From UBA10939 sp050942745 (GTDB lineage: Bacteria > Myxococcota > Myxococcia > Myxococcales > UBA5297), in the NCBI GenBank assembly GCA_050942745.1, contig JBMNNX010000189.1, positions 1 to 13,241 on the forward strand: 13,241 nt of DNA, in the 5' to 3' direction. A model generated the notes under the pieces. It made no database searches. It saw nothing but the letters and a program-made list of their open reading frames with translations, and had not been told where the DNA came from. Both the position numbers and the translations under genes were made by a program. Shown in pieces: positions 6,428 through 12,702 of the stretch (position 1 is its first letter; each line of letters opens with the position of its first letter).

Positions 6428-7501
6428 GTGGCTTTCCAAGGCGATCTGCGGACGTTTCCGCTACCAGACCTGTTGCAGTGGCTCGACGGCGCGCGCAAGC
6501 CCGGACGCCTGACGGTGTCCTTCGGCGGCGGCGAGCGCTTCCTTTATATCGGTGCGGGCCTCATCGAGCGCGTCGGCGCCGCCAACCTCTACGAGCGGCT
6601 CGCCCGCGTGGTTCGGCTCCTGCAGCCGGTCGACGAGAACCGCGCGCGCGCCGTCGTCCAGGCCGCCCGCGCCGGCCAGCCCATCGAGAAGGCCTTCGAG
6701 GCCGAAGGCGTCCCCGAGGCGCTGCTGCGCGCGATCGCCCGCGAGGACGTCTTCCAGTCGATGGCCGACCTGTTTGACGAGGCCTCCGGCACGTTCCACT
6801 TCTCCGAGGACGTCGAACTCGAGGAGGAGGAGACCGTCGCGGTCTGCATCGGCATCCGCGAGATCCTCTACGAAGCGGCCCGGCTGCTCGACGAAGCTTC
6901 GGCCGCCTCGCGCACCATCACCGGCGACGCGAGCGTGGTGAAGCCCGGCAAGCCGGACGACGGCTCGCTCAAGGGGCTCGCTGCCGCCGCGCTCAAGACG
7001 GTCGGCCAGGGCACGACCGTCGGCGCGGTCCGGTTGGCGCTCGGGCTGTCTCGCGGCGGCGCCGCGCGCATCCTCTACGAGCTGTTCAGGACCGGCTTTC
7101 TCAGGATCGAGGGCGCGCAGGCCCCGATGCCCGATCCGCTGACCGAGACCCTGCGCAAGGGCGAGCGGCTGCTGTCCGAGGGGCACTTCGAGGCGGCCGC
7201 GCTCGTCTTCAACTCCCTGCTCGCCTCCGACCCGAGCGACAAGCGGGTGCGCGAGTTCGCCCGCGCGGTCGAGCGCGAGCACGTCGAGGCGCTCTACCGC
7301 ACGCTGTCGCCGGTCGCCGTGCCTCACCTGCAGGCCCCGCAAGCCGCGCTCGCCGCGCTGCGGCCCGACGAGCGGATCGTCGCCTCGCTCATCAACGACA
7401 AGTGGGACGTCTCGACGCTGGTGCTAGCCAGCCCGCTGCGCGAGCTGCAGACGTTGAGGGCGATCGAGCGGATGGTCGAGCTGAATCTGGTGAAGTTGTG
7501 A
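6428..7501 (+). CDS. DUF4388 (PATAN) domain protein with helix-turn-helix and TPR-like regions
   Basis: A 357-residue cytoplasmic protein. Residues 1 to about 130 match the DUF4388/PATAN pattern: MAFQGDLRTFPLPDLLQWLD, GRLTVSF, then GTFHFSED after a helical region. This domain is frequent in Myxococcota and relatives and is thought to act in signalling or polarity scaffolds. An acidic patch follows (128-136, EDVELEEEE). Residues about 185-230 look like a winged helix (TVGAVRLALGLSRGGAARILYELFRTGFL). Residues about 240-290 resemble one TPR-like hairpin (GERLLSEGHFEAAALVFNSLL), and the last 45 residues resemble a second winged helix. The GTG at 6428 was chosen because it begins exactly at the conserved DUF4388 start, although no good ribosome site precedes it; the transcript may be leaderless. 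Molecular function is unknown. It may be co-transcribed with the protease 196 bp upstream. Confidence 0.88.
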   Translation: MAFQGDLRTFPLPDLLQWLDGARKPGRLTVSFGGGERFLYIGAGLIERVGAANLYERLARVVRLLQPVDENRARAVVQAARAGQPIEKAFEAEGVPEALLRAIAREDVFQSMADLFDEASGTFHFSEDVELEEEETVAVCIGIREILYEAARLLDEASAASRTITGDASVVKPGKPDDGSLKGLAAAALKTVGQGTTVGAVRLALGLSRGGAARILYELFRTGFLRIEGAQAPMPDPLTETLRKGERLLSEGHFEAAALVFNSLLASDPSDKRVREFARAVEREHVEALYRTLSPVAVPHLQAPQAALAALRPDERIVASLINDKWDVSTLVLASPLRELQTLRAIERMVELNLVKL

Positions 7502-7525
7502 GTTGCTAGTCGTGAGTTGTTAGTG
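7498..7525. repeat. 14-bp tandem direct repeat over the DUF4388 stop codon
   Basis: GTGAGTTGCTAGTC (7498-7511) is followed directly by GTGAGTTGTTAGTG (7512-7525), twelve of fourteen bases identical. The first copy includes the TGA stop of the DUF4388 gene, so the gene end seems to have been built from, or extended into, the repeat. Confidence 0.7.
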
Positions 7526-7539
7526 GGTTCGCGCCGGTG

Positions 7540-7775
7540 CGGATGAACGACTCGGGTTGGTAGGGGCGCATGGCAATGCGCCTGGCCTCGCAGGCCCCGG
7601 CGCTCGATGCCCGCGTACCGACGCGCGCCCGAGAGGCCGCTCGCGTGGTCGTGGGGCGGGCGGATGGGCGTTTGGCAGCTCGGGCGGATGGACGCCCGGG
7701 GCGGGGACGGATGAACGCCCGGTGCGGTGAGCGCGTGGCAATGCGCCCGGCCCCGCAGGCACCGGCTTCCAGCGC
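7540..7775. repeat. Cluster of short direct and inverted repeats in a convergent gap
   Basis: Two 36-base copies (7566-7601 and 7731-7766) differ at four positions. Each begins with a hairpin: GCGCAT, loop GGCA, ATGCGC in copy 1, and the same with one G-T wobble in copy 2. Between and before them, CGGATG followed by a GRCG-like tail recurs at 7540, 7661, 7685 and 7708. The sequence just before copy 1 reads GGTAGGGGCGCAT, reminiscent of the short palindromic intergenic repeats that start GTAGGGGCG in many bacterial genomes. No gene is supported in this gap between the DUF4388 gene and the GTPase gene. Confidence 0.7.
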
Positions 7776-8828
7776 TCAGCGCCTCATGCGCGCGCCGACC
7801 AGCGCGAACATCAGCAGGCCGAAGGCGGCCTCCTCACGGCTGAGCGCGGGCTGCTTCTCCAGCCGCAGCAGCCGCGAGTAGTCGGGGCCGGTCAGTCCGG
7901 CCATGAGGGCGAGCTCGACCTCGCTCATCCCTTCGATTCCCATGGTCGAGGTCAGCCCGCGCAACCCGGCGAGCGCGTGCGCGAAGGACAGCTTGTAGCT
8001 GCCGGTCCGATAGGCCGCCTCCGCCAGCGAGGCTTCGCCCGCCCATTTCTCGGGAACGAGCGCGGTCAGCAGGCTCGGGTCGGGCGCGACCATCTTGGCA
8101 GGCTCTGGCGCGGGCGCTGGAGCCGGCGCCGGCGGGAGGAGCGCGCTGCCGGCCACCTGCTCGAGCTGACTGGCGAGGCTCGGCTCTTCACGCTTGAGCA
8201 GCGCTGGCACCGCCGCCGGACGCGGCGCCGCCGACGGGAAGACCCCCTTCGCCTTGAGCGAACGGATGACAGCTTTGGTGATCGCCCGCAGGACGTCGAG
8301 GACGCCCTTGCCCTTCGCGGCGACGGTCTCGAAGTCGGGCAGCCCACGCGGATTGAGCCGAGCCCGAAGCTGCTCGACCGGCAGCACGCCCGGCAGGTCG
8401 CGCTTGTTGTACTGGAAGACGATAGGGATCTGCTCGGGCGCCAGGCCCATGTCCCGGAGGTTGTCGCAGAGGTTCTCGAAGGACTCGAGGTTGCTGTCCA
8501 TCGCCGCCGGCTGCGAGTCGGCCACGAAGACCACGCCGTCGACGCCCTGGAGCACTAGCTTCCGGGTCGCGTTGTAGAAGACCTGGCCGGGCACGGTGTA
8601 GAGCGCGAGGCGCACCGCGCTGTTGCCGACCCGCTCGACCTTCACCGGAAGGAAGTCGAAGAACAGGGTGCGGTCACCTTCGGTAGCCAGCGAGACCATC
8701 TCGCCGCGGTGAGTCGGGCGAATCGTCTCGTAGATGCGGCGCAGCGACGTGGTCTTGCCAGAGAGGCCGGGGCCATAGAAGACGATCTTCGCGGTGATCT
8801 CGCGCGCGGACTGATTGATGACGCTCAT
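7776..8828 (-). CDS. MglA-like small GTPase with long C-terminal extension
   Basis: A 350-residue cytoplasmic GTPase. Residues 1 to about 192 are strongly MglA-like. The P-loop is GPGLSGKT (19-26), followed by DRTLFFDFLP with T54 and the catalytic-arginine position R53, then TVPGQ (78-82, the MglA form of switch II, with catalytic Gln82), FVADSQ, and NKRD (141-144) for guanine binding. In Myxococcus, MglA (about 195 residues) controls polarity and both motility systems. Here a further 155 residues follow: a Pro/Ala linker (PAPAPAPAPEPA, 233-244) and a helical C-terminal part I do not recognise. The ATG at 8828 is chosen because MSVINQSAREI aligns with the MglA N-terminus. Earlier in-frame starts give an unrelated Arg-rich lead. 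No strong ribosome site is visible, and no MglB-type gene is adjacent, so it is likely a paralogue, not canonical mglA. Confidence 0.93.
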   Translation of the reverse strand: MSVINQSAREITAKIVFYGPGLSGKTTSLRRIYETIRPTHRGEMVSLATEGDRTLFFDFLPVKVERVGNSAVRLALYTVPGQVFYNATRKLVLQGVDGVVFVADSQPAAMDSNLESFENLCDNLRDMGLAPEQIPIVFQYNKRDLPGVLPVEQLRARLNPRGLPDFETVAAKGKGVLDVLRAITKAVIRSLKAKGVFPSAAPRPAAVPALLKREEPSLASQLEQVAGSALLPPAPAPAPAPEPAKMVAPDPSLLTALVPEKWAGEASLAEAAYRTGSYKLSFAHALAGLRGLTSTMGIEGMSEVELALMAGLTGPDYSRLLRLEKQPALSREEAAFGLLMFALVGARMRR

Positions 8829-9011
8829 CGTTCGATTCCGGACTTTGGGTCGAAGGCGAGCACCGTACCATGGAAGGAAGCCGGGGCGCTCGCCGGGCCG
8901 CCGTGGCGCAACCGGAATCGACCGAGGGCGAGAGGGGGAAGCCCCGGCAGACGGCACGTTCGAACGGCCGGATTCTTTGGAGCCTTTCGGGCCTGTGGTA
9001 TCCCGAGTCCG

Positions 9012-9377
9012 ATGGCTGATTCGCCCAAACCGCCGAAACGAGGCGACGTCGCACCCCTCGTACCTCCGCGCCGCGGCGGGCACGCGCGCGAATCCGTGGC
9101 CTCGGCGGGGCCGAAGCTGCGCCTGATCCGCGGTGAGGGGCAGGCGCGCGACGAGACGCTGCACACCCGCGACGACGTCGCACGGCTGCTCGTGTCCTCT
9201 GCGGCCGACATGCTGCTGAGGCGGATTTCGACCGAGCGCGCGCACGAGATCGAGATGCGCGTCGATCGGATCATGCGGCTGTTCGACAAGGTCGATCGAG
9301 ATCCGATCGCGAGGCCCTTGCTGCGGCGCGAGCTGGACGAGCTCGAGCGCATCTGGCGAGAGGGTAAGAGGAGGTAG
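9012..9377 (+). CDS. Small uncharacterised basic protein, divergent from the GTPase
   Basis: A 121-residue protein I do not recognise. The N-terminal 45 residues are Pro/Arg/Gly-rich and probably disordered. Residues about 50-120 are predicted helical and highly charged (TRDDVARLLVSSAADMLLRRI, then a helical run with regular charged pairs ending LDELERIWREGKRR). There is no signal peptide or membrane segment. ATG at 9012 is the only start that excludes an implausible upstream tail. No good ribosome site is present, but a weak promoter-like pair (TTGGAG 8977-8982, TATCCC 8999-9004) would start transcription near the ATG, which suggests a leaderless message. It faces away from the MglA-like gene across 183 bp. 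A role as partner or regulator of that GTPase is possible but unsupported by any domain. Confidence 0.6.
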   Translation: MADSPKPPKRGDVAPLVPPRRGGHARESVASAGPKLRLIRGEGQARDETLHTRDDVARLLVSSAADMLLRRISTERAHEIEMRVDRIMRLFDKVDRDPIARPLLRRELDELERIWREGKRR

Positions 9378-9647
9378 CTCTACGGCGGCTCGTTCGGCGA
9401 CGCGCCTGCTGACGTCGGTGCGGGTGGACTCTGCCTGTCACGTTCGCATCGAGCCGCTGCCAGGGGCGAAGGGGTCGCCCGGCCGGGCGAGTAGGCGGCT
9501 GGTCGAGGCCTGACTCGTGTCAGGCTCGTGCTCGCTGAATCGGATGGGGGAGCGCCGTGAGCGGCTGCCTTCGCGGCGGAGCGGTGCGAAGGCGAAGTGA
9601 TTGGGCGTGCCCTCGGCCTGCTCCTCGCGGCGGACTCGTCGCGACAA
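9378..9647. other. Intergenic region with two strong inverted repeats
   Basis: No gene is supported here; frames open across it are Arg-rich shadows. It contains a 16-bp perfect palindrome, TCGCCCGGCCGGGCGA (9475-9490), and a perfect hairpin with arms GCCTGAC (9508-9514) and GTCAGGC (9519-9525) around TCGT. No T-run follows either. They lie between the end of the small protein gene and the promoter of the first VWA gene, so they could be 3'-end structures or upstream operator sites. Confidence 0.55.
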
Positions 9648-9677
9648 TTGCCGCATCAGAAGGCCGCGTTCTACAAT
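9648..9677 (+). promoter_or_regulatory. Sigma70-like promoter of the first VWA lipoprotein gene
   Basis: TTGCCG (9648-9653) and TACAAT (9672-9677) are separated by 18 bases. The -10 matches five of six consensus bases and the -35 four of six. Transcription would start near 9684, giving a leader of about 43 bases before the ATG at 9727, with AGGAGG at 9715-9720 as the ribosome site. This is the best promoter match I found in the window. Confidence 0.6.
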
Positions 9678-9726
9678 CACAACCTGTTTTCGAGGGCCGC
9701 AGACAAGCGGTCGCAGGAGGAGTGCG

Positions 9727-10881
9727 ATGGCTCGCAGTATCTCGAGGTTCCTTGTTCCGTCCCTCGGCCTCGTGGCCCTGGGTGGCATCGCGCTCGCCGC
9801 TTGTCAGAACTACGAGTTCGAGCAGGTGACTCCCAAGGCGTTCGGCGCGGTCACCGAAGACATCGTCATCACCGGCAAGATGCTGCCGCCGTACATCATG
9901 CTGGTGGTCGACAAGTCCGGCTCGATGCTCGACCCGGCTTTTTCGGGCTCGACGACATCGAAGTGGGACGACCTGTTGAGCGCCTTCTCCGACCCGGCGA
10001 ACGGGTTCTTGCCCAAGAGCGGTGGCCTCGCGCGCTTCGGCTTGGCGCTCTATCCGTCGGCGGCCGGATGTGACCCCGGCGCGGTTTCCGTTTCGCTCAA
10101 CGCCGACCACTCCAACGTCGACACCATCATCACGCAACTCGAGGCCGTCGCGCCCGAAGGCGGAACCCCGACCGCGCTCACGCTGCAAAACGCCGCAGAG
10201 GACGCGGCGCTCGTCAACGAAGAGCCTGGACGCCTGCGGTTCGTGATGCTGCTGACCGACGGCCTGCCCAACTGCAACCCGTCCCCGGAGAACCAAGCCC
10301 GCTGCGACGCCTGCAATGCCAACCACGCAGTCTGTAGGGATCTGAGCCAAAACGGCTGCATGCCGACCTACGGTACCGACCCAGAGGAGCCCTGCGACCT
10401 CTGGGCTGCGCCCAAAGGCTCGGACTGCCTCGACGAACAGGGCACCGCCGACGTCATCGCGACCCTGCGAAAGTCGGGAATCGAAACCTTCGTCATTGGC
10501 TTTGGCGACGACTTCGGCGGCGACGGTCACCGCGTGCTCAACCGCGCCGCTGAAGCCGGCGGGCGCGCGCGAGAGGGCGAGGCCAAGTACTTCAAGGCCG
10601 CTAACAAGGAAGAGCTCATCAAGGCGCTCGAGAAAATCATCGAGGAGACGCAGCAGTGCACGTTCGTGATCGACCCCGCGCCGACGAGCGAAGACATTTT
10701 CCAGGTAGTGCTCTATGACAGCCAGAGCGGCACCGAGGAGGTGCTGACGAAGGGGAGCGAGTGGAGGCTCCCGTCCGCAGACCTCAAGACAGTCGAAATC
10801 CTCGACGATCGTTGCACCATGATTAAGAACGCGCAGCCGGATCGGTACAAGCTCCGCTTCAAGTACGCCTCCAACCTGTAG
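9727..10881 (+). CDS. CglB-like VWA-domain Cys-rich lipoprotein, copy 1
   Basis: A 384-residue predicted lipoprotein. The signal peptide ends in lipobox ALAAC, with C26 lipidated and CQNYEFE starting the mature protein. The von Willebrand A domain spans about 55-305. It carries the metal-ion-dependent adhesion site: D62-K-S64-G-S66, T147 in GGTPT, and D178 in LLTDGLPNCN. A Cys-rich insertion (C183, C193, C196, C203, C211, C223, C234) lies between the D178 strand and the IGFG strand. The C-terminal beta-rich part (about 311-384) has C311 and C363. The ten mature cysteines besides C26 could make five disulfides. This arrangement resembles the myxobacterial gliding adhesin CglB, a VWA outer-membrane lipoprotein. 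Orthology is likely but unproven. The ATG at 9727 has AGGAGG six bases upstream. A strong terminator follows 24 bp after the stop. Confidence 0.9.
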   Translation: MARSISRFLVPSLGLVALGGIALAACQNYEFEQVTPKAFGAVTEDIVITGKMLPPYIMLVVDKSGSMLDPAFSGSTTSKWDDLLSAFSDPANGFLPKSGGLARFGLALYPSAAGCDPGAVSVSLNADHSNVDTIITQLEAVAPEGGTPTALTLQNAAEDAALVNEEPGRLRFVMLLTDGLPNCNPSPENQARCDACNANHAVCRDLSQNGCMPTYGTDPEEPCDLWAAPKGSDCLDEQGTADVIATLRKSGIETFVIGFGDDFGGDGHRVLNRAAEAGGRAREGEAKYFKAANKEELIKALEKIIEETQQCTFVIDPAPTSEDIFQVVLYDSQSGTEEVLTKGSEWRLPSADLKTVEILDDRCTMIKNAQPDRYKLRFKYASNL

Positions 10882-10905
10882 GATCTCGAGCGGAAGGGAT
10901 GAATT

Positions 10906-10947
10906 GGCCCTGTGAGCCATCAGGCTCATAGGGCCTTTTCTGCTTTT
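10906..10947 (+). terminator. Intrinsic (rho-independent) terminator after VWA gene 1
   Basis: GGCCCTGTGAGCC (10906-10918) pairs with GGCTCATAGGGCC (10923-10935) over 13 positions with one G-T wobble and an ATCA loop. It is followed by TTTTCTGCTTTT (10936-10947), which gives a U-rich tail. It starts 24 bases after the stop codon, so transcription of the first VWA gene should end here and the second copy needs its own promoter. Confidence 0.92.
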
Positions 10948-11331
10948 CCGGCCTCCCACTGCTTGGTGCCTCGCCAGTCTCCAGCGGGCACAGGTTGTCT
11001 TCGCCGGCCGTCGACTCATCCGGGCTTACGGCTCCCGCGCATCGACGCAACCCGGGGCGTGAGTTACGTCCGAGGATGTGCCTGGCGATTCGAGCTCTGT
11101 TCAGGCCGCTTACCATCTGGGGCATCCTCTGAGATCCACCCGCGCGCACGCAGGCCCGCCGGACGACCGCCCGCCCTTGCTCGTTTGGCTCGTCGCTTCG
11201 AGGCTGCGGCGTCCCCTCTCTTCTTCAAACGAGGCCCCGCCGGGCGGCGTCTACTCAACGCGCGCGCCCGTCGCCGGTCGCTCGCCCGGTCCATACGTTC
11301 TTCCGAGGACAGGTCGACAGGGAGCGGACGG
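10948..11331. other. Intergenic region upstream of VWA gene 2
   Basis: About 380 bases between the terminator and the second VWA start codon. A plus-strand frame stays open and joins the VWA gene in frame, but its product is Arg/Pro-rich and precedes a perfectly good signal peptide, so I regard it as non-coding. Because of the terminator, a promoter for the second VWA gene must lie here. I could not find a clear sigma70 match. GGGAG at 11320-11324 is the ribosome site, seven bases from the ATG. Confidence 0.6.
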
Positions 11332-12528
11332 ATGGCGACTGGAAGGCGGCGGGGGCGGGCCCTGTGTGCCGGGCCGGCAGCGATGGCGTTGGGGCTTCTG
11401 TTGGGCGCGTGCCAGAACTACGAGGCGGTGCCCATCCAGCCTCGGGCGATGGTGGTGACCAAGAACGTCAGGGTGGTCACCGGCAAGCCGTTGGCTTCGA
11501 ATGTGATGCTGGTGGTCGACAAGTCGGGCTCGATGACCCAGTCGGTCACCGGTTCGGGTCCCGCATGCACGGTCGATGGCAAGGCGGCCTCGCGCTATGA
11601 CCCGACCTCGACCAACCCGTGCAAGTGGAACGGTCTAAAGGATGCGCTCACCGACCCGGTCGACGGCTTCCTCGTCCAGAACGAAGGGGTCGCGCGCTTC
11701 GGCTTGCTCGCCTTCCCCGGCGACGACGCGGGCTGCTCGCCGGGGCGCATCGTCGTGCCCATCGGCGCGGGCATCGCTCCCATCCGCAACGCGCTGCTCT
11801 CCGACCTGCTGCCCGACGGCGGCACGCCCACGACCGCGGCGCTGCTCGAGGCGGCCAAGGATCCGGGCCTCGCGAGCGCCGAGCCCAACCGCAAGTGCTT
11901 CGTGATGCTGCTGACCGACGGGCTGCCCAACTGCAACGACTCGAACGCCGGGCTATGCGCCCAGTGCCGCTCCAACGCGGCGAGCTGCAGCTCGCAGTCC
12001 GGCTGCCGTCCGACCGAGCCGCCCTACGACCAGTGCGAGCCGAAGCCCTTCGACGGCGCGGCCTGCCTCGACGAGGAGAACCTCATCGGCGCCATCCAGG
12101 AGCTGCGCGCGAAGGGGATCGTGACCCTGGTCATCGGCTTCGGGCGCGCGACCGCATCGGGCAACGCGAGCCGGGTGCTCAACCGCGCGGCCATCGAAGG
12201 CGGCCACCCGCGCCAGGGCGCGACCGAGTCGTACTACCAGGCCAACACGGTCGAAGAGCTCAAGGGCTTCCTCCAGGAGCTGCTTCAGGAGTTTCCTTGC
12301 GAGATCAAGCTCGAGCCGAAGCCGACCGCCGCCAACCTGGTCACGGTCAACGTGCGCGATACGAAGGCGAGCACCGGCGCCGACAACATCCTCAAGCTGG
12401 GCCGCGACTGGGAGTTCACCTCCGAGGACCTCGGCGGCATTCGACTGCTCGGTAGCTGGTGCAGCTTCGTGCAGAACGCCGAGTTCGGCCGCTACGAGCT
12501 GCAGGTGATCTACGCAGATCCGCTCTGA
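11332..12528 (+). CDS. CglB-like VWA-domain Cys-rich lipoprotein, copy 2
   Basis: A 398-residue paralogue of the preceding VWA lipoprotein. The signal peptide ends in lipobox LLGAC (C27), and the mature protein starts CQNYEAVP. The adhesion-site residues are D63-x-S65-x-S67, T165 in GGTPT and D196 in LLTDGLPNCN. All ten conserved cysteines of copy 1 have counterparts (C135, C201, C209, C212, C219, C225, C235, C245, C323, C377). It differs by a roughly 20-residue insertion just after the DxSxS loop that carries C79 and C97, probably a disulfide-closed loop beside the ligand site, and by one further Cys (C189) with no evident partner. Like CglB it is expected on the outer membrane or cell surface. 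The ATG at 11332 was chosen over earlier in-frame starts because it opens the signal peptide and has GGGAG seven bases upstream. Confidence 0.9.
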   Translation: MATGRRRGRALCAGPAAMALGLLLGACQNYEAVPIQPRAMVVTKNVRVVTGKPLASNVMLVVDKSGSMTQSVTGSGPACTVDGKAASRYDPTSTNPCKWNGLKDALTDPVDGFLVQNEGVARFGLLAFPGDDAGCSPGRIVVPIGAGIAPIRNALLSDLLPDGGTPTTAALLEAAKDPGLASAEPNRKCFVMLLTDGLPNCNDSNAGLCAQCRSNAASCSSQSGCRPTEPPYDQCEPKPFDGAACLDEENLIGAIQELRAKGIVTLVIGFGRATASGNASRVLNRAAIEGGHPRQGATESYYQANTVEELKGFLQELLQEFPCEIKLEPKPTAANLVTVNVRDTKASTGADNILKLGRDWEFTSEDLGGIRLLGSWCSFVQNAEFGRYELQVIYADPL

Positions 12529-12660
12529 ACGAGCTTTCGGAGGGCCGACGTTCGCGCCGGCCGCACTGACGGCAAGCCGAGCTATCGGAATCCGACCTTC
12601 GCGTCGGCCATGATTCGCAGACCGAGTCATCGGACGGCCGACCTTCGCGTCGGCTAACGG
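12526..12660. repeat. Repeat cluster of about 46-bp period with CTTCGC-loop hairpins
   Basis: Three related segments start at about 12535, 12583 and 12628 (spacing 48 and 45 bases), each built on ATCGGA, a variable pair, CCGAC, CTTCGC, GTCGG. The third copy has GCCGAC, loop CTTCGC, GTCGGC: a perfect 6-bp stem. The second copy keeps CCGAC/GTCGG. The first has loop GTTCGC and one stem mismatch. A GCCGAG(T/C)(C/T)ATCGG-like text precedes copies two and three, so the period covers spacer as well. The cluster lies just after the stop codon of the second VWA gene, in the convergent gap before the histidine kinase gene. It may help end transcription from both sides. Confidence 0.75.
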
Positions 12661-12702
12661 TTTCGCAGCGCCTGATAGGCGACCGGCGCGATCGGTAGCC
12701 GA

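Noticed and set aside
4903..6498. Minus-strand open frame of 531 residues spanning the tandem array and the M50 gene
   Set aside because: Antisense to the well-supported protease; length comes from the stop-free repeat and GC bias; product is Arg/Pro repeats.
7571..7881. Plus-strand open frames opposite the 3' end of the GTPase gene
   Set aside because: Made of repeat sequence and antisense to coding DNA; no ribosome site or recognisable domain.
8829..9245. 139-residue N-terminal extension of the MglA-like GTPase
   Set aside because: It overlaps the small protein on the other strand, is Arg/Pro-rich, and the MglA alignment starts exactly at the ATG at 8828.
9520..11019. Minus-strand open frame of 499 residues opposite VWA gene 1
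   Set aside because: Shadow of the VWA coding frame; the sense strand has signal peptide, lipobox and metal-site motifs, plus promoter, ribosome site and terminator.
10912..11331. 140-residue N-terminal extension of the second VWA protein
   Set aside because: It would bury the lipoprotein signal peptide and begins within the terminator of the previous gene.
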